A stretch of DNA of 64,000 bases, taken from contig JABLYA010000001.1 in assembly GCA_013177855.1 (NCBI GenBank), positions 1,101,231-1,165,230 on the forward strand, written 5' to 3'. The notes under the pieces are model-generated. The model ran no database searches. It had not been told where the DNA came from and saw nothing but the letters and a program-made list of their open reading frames with translations. Source of the stretch: Ignavibacteria bacterium (lineage in GTDB: Bacteria; Bacteroidota; Ignavibacteria; Ch128b). Shown here piece after piece: positions 56,501 through 64,000 of the stretch (position 1 is the stretch's first letter; every line of letters begins with the position of its first letter). The position numbers and the translations under genes are program-made.

Positions 56501-58991
56501 TGGTGAAGTTGGAATTCCTAATGTTCTAATCAAATTGTGGGGTACATCTGCTAATTTAATTGCAACCACTTTGACTAATACACAAGGTATGTTCAAATTT
56601 ACAGGTGTTGTTCCTGGTGATTATCATGTGCAAGAGATAGATCCTCCAGGATATGTTAGTACAACACCAAATTCGTTCTTCATAACAGTTGCTGGTTCTA
56701 ATGTAAGCAATATACTTTTTGGTGATAAAGTTAAACCACAGCCTGAACCATGTGACCTAACAAAATATAAGACTTATACTCAAGATCAGTGGTGCCTCGA
56801 ACCAGCAAGATCATTATTACTTACAAAATTCTCTCAAGTATTTTCATCTGGAATGAAAATAGGCGATGCTGGTTCACCATATTCAATAACATTTACAAAC
56901 GCTAATGCTCTGCTTTCATTCTTACCACAAATTGGCTCACCTGGAGCTCTTAATATGAGCTACATAAATCCAACTTCAACAACTGCTGGCCAATTTGCTG
57001 GTAATGTTGCATCATTAGCATTGAATATTGCATTGAATGATTCCGGCTTCCTTGGCTCTACTTCTACAACTAAACTTGGTAATCTTGTCGTTGCATCAGG
57101 TCCATTGAAAGATTACAAAGTCTATGAAGTTCTATTACTTGCAAATAAGGCACTCGGTGGTGGTACAACTCCATTCTCCATCCAGACATTAAACGATGTA
57201 GTCAGTTCAATTAATTACAACTTTGCATGCGATTGCAACTATGGATATTTGACCTGCCCGCCTCCACCAGATTCTTGCGGCGGTGGATTTGACGCTGGCG
57301 TTGAATCTAATGCAAATCTTGCTGACCTGTTACTACAAAGATTAACCAAGATAGAATATGGAATGACAACAAAGATTCTTAAGAATTCAAGATTTGTTTT
57401 CAAAGGTTCATTTGGATTACAAGAAATTTTCCCACAGGTTGGTCCAATGGGTTCCAGACCGGTTGAAACAACTCCATTCGATATTCTTGGAATTTCAAAT
57501 GCAACTTCAGCTTATGCAGTTGACTACAACCTCTCACTTGCTAAGGGTGATGTAAGAGTTGCGAGCGTATTCGCAACAACTACAAATCCGCCATATATCT
57601 ATGAACATACAAAAGCAATTTGTGACAGATTGATAAACGCTGAGCTGGATTATATTTCTCAGGTTAAGATCGATAACCACTACTTCTTTGCTTCAGTACT
57701 TGATAAGGTTGAAGAAGGAGTAAAAGATTATACAATTCATTTCAGCATCTATGAAGTTGGTAACCGATATTTGGTTGACTCGAGATGGTTAATTGAAGAA
57801 TATGATGTTCCTTCAAGTGCAAACAATGTTTACAACTTCCAGGTTTGGGGTAACAATTTCCAGAATGCTATCTATCTAACTGAATTGATACTTGAACAAT
57901 TTAAGGCAAAAGGACAAGTTGAATATCTAAATAGCAATCCAATTGCTCCATCATTGGTTTATGTGAAAAAAGGTAAATACAACCACAATGGTACCATCGA
58001 ATTGATTATAAATAATGAACAGGTTGTTTCTGACAATATCACAATTAGATTTAAAGCTCGTGAAATTCAAGGTGGTGATAGAAATGAATTTGTGAGAATA
58101 TATCAGATCAATCCTGGCTTGAACACATTAATTATTAATACAGGCATTCTCTCAGACGCAAATGTTTATATCTCATCCACCAATGGATTTAAAGATGAAA
58201 TCTTTGTGAGCGGTGGTGCTTATACTTACTTAAATGGCAGTTCATCCAGAGTTGATGAATTTATAACAAATACATTCGTCAATCCTAACCTGAGCTCATT
58301 GCCAAAAGAATCAATGGTTCTGAGCGGTGGTGCAAGAGTTCGTGGACAGCTCGGCGATTGGATTACAATATTCCGTTCGCTCACTGCCAACACTGCACCT
58401 TATGATTTAAGTGATTACGATGCAGTTAGAATTACAATTCACGGATATGGAAAAGTTCAGCTTAGATTAGAGCAAGATGGTATAAAGAATTTCGATTTCC
58501 ACATAAAGCAACTTACTCTTGATGGTTCTGAGCAAACAATTACAATTCCATTCAATGAATTCAAACAGATGAGTGGAAATAGTAAACTTGATCCAAGATT
58601 AATCAGAAAGATTTCGCTGATGATACTCAAGACCGATAATCCATCAATGACAAATGTAGATATTGAGATTAAGAACATTGCGTTCTTAAAGAATCACAGC
58701 GATGAAAATACTGGTGTTGAGATACCAAAAGAATTCAAACTTTCTCAGAACTATCCAAACCCGTTCAATCCAAGTACATTGATTGAATACTCGGTTGCAA
58801 AACCAGAACACATAACTATAAAAGTGTATAATGTTTTAGGTAAAGAGGTTGCAACACTTGTTGATGAAATGAAAGAACCAGGTGTCTATTCAGTAAGATT
58901 TGATGCAAGCAATCTAAGCTCAGGAATATACTTCTACAAGTTACAGAGTGAATCTTACAATGCTGTGAAGAAGATGATTTTGCAGAAGTAA
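53574..58991 (+). CDS. giant T9SS-exported adhesin with seven SdrD B-like domains
   Basis: A 1805-residue surface protein. A signal peptide (1-34, ending VKAQ) leads into a domain at ~38-284. Seven SdrD/Cna-B-like domains follow at ~288-1055, each with a calcium-type DxNxNGxxDxxE loop (for example NDLNKNGIQDPNEPG). The first domain then recurs at ~1062-1226 in shorter form (CDLTKYKTYTQDQW, FLPQIGSPGAL, LGGGTTPFSI, GYLTCP). After ~300 unassigned residues a beta domain at ~1560-1705 resembles carbohydrate-binding modules (CBM11/CIA30-like). A T9SS sorting domain ends the protein (QNYPNPFNPST, SGIYFYKL, KKMILQK). It likely mediates attachment. SD GGGGG; a terminator follows. Confidence 0.9.
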   Translation: MITNLQNRISIVRFFLMISLFIFSVIFPNSVKAQGNSCDLSNFVTYTQGGWGNKGGKLCNGVTFITVKQIETGAEISKGDGTNKLGANTTFTFPNGKSVVIHTSCSQPIYIGMRVSSDGFTYEITQLTTIPSSSVNPGNIRDLYFSEVFPSGLQVGGNYTLKLTSAKAVENFLPQGGSPKALDKNYIDPKSTKAGVFAGQVVALKLNVAFSDAGKIGTGSVKLGELIVNAGPLAGKTVYEVLNLANIALGGGTTSYTITQLNEAVTAINENFDGGKVNKNYLRCPDLPQLGSLSGTVFFDVNGNGVFDLGEFGLPNVKVYLFSNSILIDSTLTDASGFYKFSNLNAGNYSIQVIDPYLLVLTTPPNPRNVSLTSGENKININFGYKCGQQLAKISGYVYVDANKNGVKDAGESPLANVTIKLYDENGAIINTTTTNASGFYEFSGLIPGFYTVEEIDPDMYRSTTPNYINITLSSGQNSQNNNFGDILSADICGLVFNDENGDGIKQPSELGIADVLIELYEMPSGNFVASTVTGVNGEYCFPYLIPNTYKIKEHDLPGYISTTPNEISLTVNQGDKSYNNNFGDKIHTIQKGSIGDFVWNDLNKNGIQDPNEPGMANVIVKLYDCNNNWIKEITTDANGFYKFDSLNPGSYQILVQLPNGFTFSPVNQGSDDTKDSDIDPLTWKSHCINLMSGQNLTSVDAGMYALPTCSIGDRVWNDLNKNGIQDPFEPGVPNIKVKLIDCSNSNVVQTITTNSNGNYLFTNVVSGTYKLKFYDLPSGWQFTSKDVGSNDLIDSDVDPSTGMTVCFPIDVFNCDSNSTRWDAGIYFEAPQLYCSIGDKVWDDLNKNGIQDPNEPGVSNITVKLFSCSTSIPIDVKITNAQGNYKFDNVPAGNYYIKFENLPTGYVFTVKDAGSNDLLDSDVDPLTGKTACFPIDPQNCDSNSIRWDAGIYLCPPTYEVSGMVFNDVNGNGIKDFGEVGIPNVLIKLWGTSANLIATTLTNTQGMFKFTGVVPGDYHVQEIDPPGYVSTTPNSFFITVAGSNVSNILFGDKVKPQPEPCDLTKYKTYTQDQWCLEPARSLLLTKFSQVFSSGMKIGDAGSPYSITFTNANALLSFLPQIGSPGALNMSYINPTSTTAGQFAGNVASLALNIALNDSGFLGSTSTTKLGNLVVASGPLKDYKVYEVLLLANKALGGGTTPFSIQTLNDVVSSINYNFACDCNYGYLTCPPPPDSCGGGFDAGVESNANLADLLLQRLTKIEYGMTTKILKNSRFVFKGSFGLQEIFPQVGPMGSRPVETTPFDILGISNATSAYAVDYNLSLAKGDVRVASVFATTTNPPYIYEHTKAICDRLINAELDYISQVKIDNHYFFASVLDKVEEGVKDYTIHFSIYEVGNRYLVDSRWLIEEYDVPSSANNVYNFQVWGNNFQNAIYLTELILEQFKAKGQVEYLNSNPIAPSLVYVKKGKYNHNGTIELIINNEQVVSDNITIRFKAREIQGGDRNEFVRIYQINPGLNTLIINTGILSDANVYISSTNGFKDEIFVSGGAYTYLNGSSSRVDEFITNTFVNPNLSSLPKESMVLSGGARVRGQLGDWITIFRSLTANTAPYDLSDYDAVRITIHGYGKVQLRLEQDGIKNFDFHIKQLTLDGSEQTITIPFNEFKQMSGNSKLDPRLIRKISLMILKTDNPSMTNVDIEIKNIAFLKNHSDENTGVEIPKEFKLSQNYPNPFNPSTLIEYSVAKPEHITIKVYNVLGKEVATLVDEMKEPGVYSVRFDASNLSSGIYFYKLQSESYNAVKKMILQK
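54440..56730 (+). repeat. seven tandem SdrD B-like domain repeats
   Basis: Units begin near aa 288, 392, 488, 593, 711, 835 and 957 of the adhesin. Units 4-6 share nearly the same DNA over the calcium loop (for example AAAAACGGCATTCAAGATCC), indicating recent duplication, while units 1-3 and 7 have diverged. Confidence 0.85.
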
Positions 58992-59019
58992 CTCTGCAAT
59001 TAACGCTCCCTTCCTGCGG

Positions 59020-59053
59020 AAAGCCCGGGCAGTTTGTCCGGGTTTTCTTTTTT
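59020..59053 (+). terminator. intrinsic terminator of the adhesin gene
   Basis: AAAGCCCGG pairs with CCGGGTTTT (one G-U pair) over 9 bp with a 9-base loop, and a CTTTTTT tract follows. It lies 29 bases after the stop codon. Confidence 0.88.
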
Positions 59054-59109
59054 AAAGAGACTTTATAAAAACTAAAATTTCTAAAAAATTATATCCAGCA
59101 AAAAGAAAT

Positions 59110-59556
59110 TTAATCCAGATTAAATTCTTGAGTTACCTCAGTCGTTTGACCGCCCAACAAATCTTTTCCACGAATTATTGCCTGGTATTTCCCTGGTGTA
59201 TATGTCTTATCAAGCACAAAAGAGAGCTCAAGATTGACATATTTGTCGAACTTTTCTTTTTGAACAGCGATGGAGTCAATTTTAGTAATTCCATTGATGG
59301 TTTTATTGTCGGGTGTGATCAAGTCAATCTCGAGTTGAAGATGAAATTTATAATTACCCTCATTTTTTACGACTTTAAATCCCTCACTCTTTAATGAGAC
59401 TATCACCTCTTGAGTTGTCCCCTCTTCATCCATAGGCATTGCAAATATATCAACATCATAAAATCGCAATTGAAGATTTTCTTTTTGGCAATTAATTGAT
59501 AAGAACAAGAATGGGATTATAAGCATTAACTGAATTATTTTAATTCTAAAAGGCAT
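59110..59556 (-). CDS. small lipoprotein of unknown function
   Basis: A 148-residue protein with a lipoprotein-like signal ending LFLSINC; Asn before the Cys (about Cys23) is unusual for a lipobox. The mature part is mostly beta and may be a single sandwich (FKVVKNEGNYKFHLQLEIDL, GKYQAIIRGKDLLGG). I recognise no family. A strong SD (GAAGGAGAGAAT) precedes the ATG. It is convergent with the adhesin gene and has no obvious operon partner; the next minus-strand gene upstream starts 181 bases away. That gap (59557-59737) shows no feature. Confidence 0.72.
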   Translation of the reverse strand: MPFRIKIIQLMLIIPFLFLSINCQKENLQLRFYDVDIFAMPMDEEGTTQEVIVSLKSEGFKVVKNEGNYKFHLQLEIDLITPDNKTINGITKIDSIAVQKEKFDKYVNLELSFVLDKTYTPGKYQAIIRGKDLLGGQTTEVTQEFNLD

Positions 59557-59737
59557 ATTCTCTCCTTCTTTTTCTGCAATAATTCATAAAAATTTTTGAA
59601 AATAAAATCGGGGAAATTCAGGGAGGGAAATTTTTAATTTACCAGCTAAATGATTAAAAATATTTTTATATCAAACCTACGGCTAAATTTTAATTCAAAT
59701 CGATAAAACTTAAAGCAATAAAAATTTCCTAAACTAA

Positions 59738-61618
59738 TTAATCTTTTTCTTTCTTCTTACCAAATTCTGGATCAACTTTTACAAATTTGACGACAAGAAA
59801 TGAAGGTATAGTTGCAAGACAAACCCAGATAAAGAAATTCTTATAACCAATAATTTCCTGCAGCCATCCACTAAACATTCCTGGTATCATCATACCTAAA
59901 GCCATAATGCCAGTTGTAATTGCAAAATGTGCAGTCTTATGTTCCCCTTCGGATATGTAAATCATAAATAGCATATAAGCAGTAAATCCAAATCCATATC
60001 CAAATTGCTCAATTGCAACGCAAGCATTAATTATCCAGAAATTATCAGGAAGAGTTTGAGAAAGATAGACATAAACAAAATCTGGAAGATTTATTGCAGC
60101 AACCATCCACCACAACCAGTATTTCAATCCTTTCTTAGCAGCGACAAATCCGCCAAGTAAGCCGCCGAGTGTTAAAGAAATTATTCCAACTGTTCCATAT
60201 ACAAAACCAACTTGCCCTGTTGTTAATGCTAATCCCCCAGCCTCTCTAATATCAAGTAAAAATGGAGAAGCCATTTTCACCAACTGAGCTTCAGCAAATC
60301 TATAAAACAATAGAAATCCAAGTGCAGCAACAATTCCTCTTTTCTTAAAGAATAAGACAAATGTTCTGAAAAATTCGGTGAAGAAATTTTTCGATGGATC
60401 TTGAATAACTGGTTTATCATCCTTAGGATAAGGCAGAATGAAAAAGTGATAAACAAAGAAAATTAAAAACATTCCTGCAAGAACCAAAAAAGTTACTTTC
60501 CAGGCAAATGGAATGTCTCCTGATCGAACCTGAAAAACAGCTGTTGTCTGATAATTTAATTTCGGATCAAGTTGAATAACTGCAAAGGCAGGTTTATTCC
60601 AGTTACTTTCATTAAAAATAAATCTTGAACCTTCAATTAAATTAATGCTGTTATCACCTTTTTCTCGACCAAAATGAAGTATATATTCTTTGTCTGGCTT
60701 CTTAGTTAGATAGAAATAAATAATTCCAATATTTCCAGTATAATCAGATCTTTTTACAACTGGCTTCTTTTCACCAAAATTTTCTCGCAAAAAATTTTCA
60801 AGTGGTTTGGCAATATTTTTATCCCACCAGGAAGGTTCATTGTGTTGAACATTAGTTTGAGAGTTTGACTTTTCTACAGAATAAAAACCGTTCTTTAAGT
60901 TCCATTGTTTAATTATATTAACTATTGAATCAACTTCAGCTTTAAGTCTTGGTTGAGTTCCAATTTCAAGAAATTCAGCTGAGGATTTAACTATCAATTG
61001 ATCTGTTTCAGTTAAAACCAAATTTGTATCAGGTAAAACAATTTGATTTACATAATTCGGTTTTGAAATCACATTTATTTCAACTGGAGATAAGCCTGTA
61101 TGACTTTCCACATAACCTGCAAGTATAACCAGCAAACCCTGACCTGTAATCATCGCAAGTCGATAAAATGTACTTCGGATACCAACAAAAAAAGCTTGTT
61201 CATGCTGATTCAAACCAAGCATATAAAATCCATCAGCTGCGATATCGTGAGTGGCAGAACTGAAAGCAAGAAGCCAGAAAAACAAAAGTGTATACTGGAA
61301 AAATGTCGGTAATGGAATAGTTAAGGCAACTCCTCCAAGTCCAATAGCAATAATAAATTGCATTAAAATGATCCAGAATCTCTTGGTCTTTAATAAATCT
61401 ACAATTGGACTCCACAGAGGTTTAATAACCCAGGGAAGATACAGCCAGCTCGTATACAATGCGATATCAGTGTTTGATACACCTAAACGCTTGTACATTA
61501 TTACAGAGACTGTCATCACAACGATGTATGGAATTCCTTCAGCAAAATAAAGAGAAGGAACCCACAACCAGGGATTCCTTTTTTCTGGTTTCATTGAGGG
61601 TGATAAAAAATTTTTCAT
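59738..61618 (-). CDS. AmpG-like MFS permease with a ~200-residue periplasmic insertion
   Basis: A 626-residue MFS transporter of the AmpG/PAT type, recognised by WLWVPSLYFAEGIPYIVVMT and YTSWLYLPWVIKPLWSPIVD. AmpG imports GlcNAc-anhydroMurNAc wall fragments. Between the fifth and sixth helices (~170-375) lies a hydrophilic insertion containing QPRLKAEVDSIVNIIKQWNL, FYLTKKPDKEYILHFG and a beta-rich end, placed in the periplasm by the expected topology. Typical AmpG homologues lack it (E. coli AmpG is 491 aa). A GlcNAc-kinase-type gene lies 59 bases upstream on the same strand, which supports wall recycling. Confidence 0.85.
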   Translation of the reverse strand: MKNFLSPSMKPEKRNPWLWVPSLYFAEGIPYIVVMTVSVIMYKRLGVSNTDIALYTSWLYLPWVIKPLWSPIVDLLKTKRFWIILMQFIIAIGLGGVALTIPLPTFFQYTLLFFWLLAFSSATHDIAADGFYMLGLNQHEQAFFVGIRSTFYRLAMITGQGLLVILAGYVESHTGLSPVEINVISKPNYVNQIVLPDTNLVLTETDQLIVKSSAEFLEIGTQPRLKAEVDSIVNIIKQWNLKNGFYSVEKSNSQTNVQHNEPSWWDKNIAKPLENFLRENFGEKKPVVKRSDYTGNIGIIYFYLTKKPDKEYILHFGREKGDNSINLIEGSRFIFNESNWNKPAFAVIQLDPKLNYQTTAVFQVRSGDIPFAWKVTFLVLAGMFLIFFVYHFFILPYPKDDKPVIQDPSKNFFTEFFRTFVLFFKKRGIVAALGFLLFYRFAEAQLVKMASPFLLDIREAGGLALTTGQVGFVYGTVGIISLTLGGLLGGFVAAKKGLKYWLWWMVAAINLPDFVYVYLSQTLPDNFWIINACVAIEQFGYGFGFTAYMLFMIYISEGEHKTAHFAITTGIMALGMMIPGMFSGWLQEIIGYKNFFIWVCLATIPSFLVVKFVKVDPEFGKKKEKD

Positions 61619-61677
61619 CAGTTCTCGCCTGAAAAATGTAGATAAAAATTTATTAAGATTTCAGATTGCTAATTACC

Positions 61678-62649
61678 CTAACCAGCTTCGCTTTCTAATG
61701 TATCCAATGCTAAGAGGACAGCACCATATGCTGGAGGATGCTCAGGTAAGATTACATTTACACCTTCGACTTTCTGAAGTATAATCTTTCTTAAAAGTTT
61801 TGAGTAGTAATTATCTGCAGAAAGTAATCCACCAATAAATGCGATATACACAGTTCTGACTTTAATTTTGTCTTTTATTGCTTTAATATGTAATACAAGT
61901 TCTTCGGCTTCTTTTCTTAAAATTTCTCTGCAAGCCTCATCACCTTCTTCGGCGCATCGAATTACGAGAGGTGCTATTTCAGCAAAATCAAGATTGTCTT
62001 TATAGACTTTATTAATCAAGTCTTCAGCAGAATTAATTCCATACTTTTCCTGTAATAATGAAAATAGTTTGGTTTCAGGTCCTCTGCCATCGAGCGATTT
62101 GGCAACAGCCTGAAGACCGAGTCTTCCAATTGAATAACCACCGCCCTCGTCTCCAATGTATCTTCCAAAACCACCAACTCGATAAAGTGTACCTGCTCTA
62201 TCTTTTCCAAAAATAATCGAGCCAGTTCCAGCAATTAAAATAATTCCTGGTCTGCCAGAAAAAGCTCCTTCCAGAGCTATTCTAGCATCACTTGTAACTA
62301 TTAAATTTTTCAAACTTGTTGAATAAGATTTTTCCCAATAATCAACTATAGCTTTTTTAATTCTTTCTGCATCTTCGGTTCTACCCGCTCCTGTTAAGCC
62401 AATACATATTGCTTCAATATTCTGAAAATTTACTTCAGCTTCATTACAAGTATCAAGAATTAAATCGCAAATGGTCTTTGCAACTTTATCAGTTCCAATA
62501 ATCATAAAATTTGCTGGACCGGAGGATTTTTCAGCAAGAACATTACGGTTTAGATCTGCTAAGACAGCGGTTGTTTTAGTTGCACCACCATCGATGCCAA
62601 TAACGTATTTCCCATTTGTATTTACAGTTTGCTCCATTTTATCACTCAT
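61678..62649 (-). CDS. N-acetylglucosamine kinase-like protein (BadF/BadG/BcrA/BcrD ATPase family)
   Basis: A 323-residue ASKHA-fold kinase: phosphate-1 loop GIDGGATKTTAVLAD, CIGLTGAGR, phosphate-2 region ILIAGTGSIIFGK, then FGRYIGDEGGGYSIGRLGLQ, which is typical of GlcNAc kinases. It would phosphorylate N-acetylglucosamine or a related amino sugar to feed NagA/NagB or wall synthesis. Its position just before the AmpG-like permease fits recycling of wall sugars. The ATG at 62649 has no SD; an ATG four codons on (62637) is an alternative. Confidence 0.85.
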   Translation of the reverse strand: MSDKMEQTVNTNGKYVIGIDGGATKTTAVLADLNRNVLAEKSSGPANFMIIGTDKVAKTICDLILDTCNEAEVNFQNIEAICIGLTGAGRTEDAERIKKAIVDYWEKSYSTSLKNLIVTSDARIALEGAFSGRPGIILIAGTGSIIFGKDRAGTLYRVGGFGRYIGDEGGGYSIGRLGLQAVAKSLDGRGPETKLFSLLQEKYGINSAEDLINKVYKDNLDFAEIAPLVIRCAEEGDEACREILRKEAEELVLHIKAIKDKIKVRTVYIAFIGGLLSADNYYSKLLRKIILQKVEGVNVILPEHPPAYGAVLLALDTLESEAG

Positions 62650-62718
62650 TTTTCGTTAAAATTACAAAAAAATATTAGCATTTGATAGATGTTGGCTGAA
62701 AAAATTCCTGAATATGAA

Positions 62719-64000
62719 TCAAATAACAATCAGCCAAACGAATTTTGTGAGCAAAGTTAAATCTTTGGTTTTCAATTTTTCTTCTGTTGATAAAAGATGA
62801 TTTAAAACGATATAAAAGTTGCTTCCAATTTTAGGTTGCCACATAAACCTATAATTTATGTTCAACTCTTTCATCTCATTGTTCCATTGTGCGAAAATTG
62901 AACTGTAAGTCATAGTAGAGAAATCATATCGTAACCTCAAACCAAACTCTCGAGTGTAGAATCTCATCCCAGAAATTTCTATTCGATTAATATCAAAATC
63001 AGAACTAATTGATAAATGTTTCGAAAACATATAAGTAAGCTCAGATGAAATGTTTTTTCTTTTTCCTGAGTAGTATGTTCCGTCGTTGTAGCTTAGTTCC
63101 ATAAATAAAGTTCGACTACGGGATGTATTCAAGTCAAATCCAATTGAATTAAAATTGTATTTACCAACCGGGATGTTGACTGTATCGAACAAAGTAAAAT
63201 CACTTTCTACATAATCAAAATTTCTTTTGATCTCGATCTTGAAGAAATCATCTGAGTTAGTGATAAAACCAAAAGGAGAAATAGTTAGATTAGATGTTGA
63301 GAGTGTTTTATCTTCATTCCAGTAAAGATCTGATTCAAATAATGTGAAATTTAATTTTTTTATTCCCAGATAATTAATCCGTGGTGAAATTCTTAAATGA
63401 GATGTAACTGATTTAAATCCTGTTCTAAAGAAGAATCCCATCGCAGGATTAAAATCTCTCTGAGCTTCTCGATAACTCAAAAAAGCATTGATGAAATCGT
63501 TCGGAAAGCTGAAGAAGAATTTGTAAGCGTTATTTCTTCTACCGCCATTAGTTTCATCTGATCTGAGGGCACCACCGCCAATTGTTAAGGTTTGATCACC
63601 AAGAAAATCTGTAAAATTCAAATTAAAATCAGCTCCATAGACTCGATTAAAACCCTTTTTAGAAATTTTGTTTGTAATTATAAAACCAGCGTAAGATTGC
63701 TCGAACAAATCATATTTAATTCTGGCAACACTATAATTGGTTGCAGGTTCAGTTCCTTTAGCTGCAGTTTGAACATTTAAGAGTCCAATTTCAAATTCAT
63801 TCATTCTGCCAACCAGTCTTGCACCAGCATTGATTGGAATTTCTTCTCCCTCGCTAATCCCAATTCTTCGACTATAAAAAACATTATTTCTGAAACCGAA
63901 AGTGTAATCAAAAACGCTTGAATTTTCTAAGAAAAATTCTCTCTTCTCGGGGAAGAAAAGTGGAAATCTTGTAAGATTTATTCTTGCTCGATCTGATTCA
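62719..64000 (-). CDS. DUF5916-type outer-membrane protein (partial, N-terminus off the right edge)
   Basis: The frame stays open to the window edge, beyond the first internal Met at 63804, so only the C-terminal ~426 residues are visible. The start of the visible part reads RINLTRFPLFFPEKREFFLE, then FYSRRIGISEGEEIPI and GARLVGR, the hallmark of DUF5916 proteins, whose missing N-terminus usually holds a family 9 carbohydrate-binding domain. The rest is a beta-barrel of alternating strands. It probably sits in the outer membrane; function unknown. It is separated by 69 bases from the kinase gene. Confidence 0.85.
   Translation of the reverse strand, partial: ESDRARINLTRFPLFFPEKREFFLENSSVFDYTFGFRNNVFYSRRIGISEGEEIPINAGARLVGRMNEFEIGLLNVQTAAKGTEPATNYSVARIKYDLFEQSYAGFIITNKISKKGFNRVYGADFNLNFTDFLGDQTLTIGGGALRSDETNGGRRNNAYKFFFSFPNDFINAFLSYREAQRDFNPAMGFFFRTGFKSVTSHLRISPRINYLGIKKLNFTLFESDLYWNEDKTLSTSNLTISPFGFITNSDDFFKIEIKRNFDYVESDFTLFDTVNIPVGKYNFNSIGFDLNTSRSRTLFMELSYNDGTYYSGKRKNISSELTYMFSKHLSISSDFDINRIEISGMRFYTREFGLRLRYDFSTMTYSSIFAQWNNEMKELNINYRFMWQPKIGSNFYIVLNHLLSTEEKLKTKDLTLLTKFVWLIVI

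Overview
The window is AT-rich bacterial chromosome, densely coding, with many short overlaps and good Shine-Dalgarno (SD) sequences. Three genes end in a type IX secretion (T9SS) sorting domain (YPNPFNPST/SPNPFSQST-like motif, then an SGIYFY(K/R) stretch and a final KKMIxxK). Together with the alternative Bacteroidetes-type GlmU, an AmpG-like permease of Bacteroidetes type and a DUF5916-type outer-membrane protein, this points to the Bacteroidota/Ignavibacteriota side of the tree. Ignavibacteria are the best guess. That placement is inference; no rRNA is present. No tRNA, CRISPR array, insertion sequence or prophage was seen.

Layout. 1-9150 (minus strand): tpiA, a membrane-anchored GH2-fold protein that appears to lack both catalytic glutamates, smc, a T9SS-exported beta-propeller-like protein and a HAD phosphatase that runs off the left edge. 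9231-24550 (plus strand): a 7-TM protein, an alpha/beta hydrolase, an Mla-type lipid ABC transporter (mlaE, mlaF, mlaD) preceded by a 74-residue ORF, rpmE, nagB with an alternative glmU, rsmB, rodZ, ligA, a GT9-like small protein, a STAS protein and two sodium/solute symporters. 24715-33985 (minus): a Yip1 protein; a 1193-residue T9SS protein of ten FN3-like units flanked by two unannotated paralogous 38/39-residue single-TM microproteins; a T9SS tail remnant; two tandem alpha/beta hydrolases; an outer-membrane beta-barrel; and a small lipoprotein. 33998-40897: a five-gene operon (SDR, KAS III-like protein, symporter, acyl-CoA ligase, lipoprotein) next to a GbsR/MarR-type regulator that diverges from an aldehyde dehydrogenase. 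41083-45277: a hybrid histidine kinase, ilvE, a short RsmI-like methylase and a lone receiver. 45274-51566: a cellulose-synthase-like polysaccharide locus (BcsB-like, outer-membrane protein, GT2 with an N-terminal MshEN-like domain, GT-C enzyme). Then rlmD, a 1805-residue SdrD-B-repeat T9SS adhesin, a lipoprotein, an AmpG-like permease with a GlcNAc-kinase-type gene, and a DUF5916 protein that runs off the right edge.

How the parts fit. nagB/glmU, rodZ, AmpG and the GlcNAc kinase concern amino-sugar and wall metabolism and recycling. mlaEFD and the outer-membrane proteins concern the envelope. The T9SS proteins, the adhesin and the BcsB/GT2 locus concern the cell surface and attachment. The BcsB-like gene starts behind a perfect 10-bp hairpin that hides its SD, so its translation is probably gated.

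The observations I would follow first are the paired microproteins around the FN3/T9SS gene, the non-canonical polysaccharide locus with its SD-hiding hairpin, the KAS III-like protein lacking the catalytic His and Asn in a likely GbsR-controlled operon, and the GH2 pseudoenzyme fused to a membrane domain.
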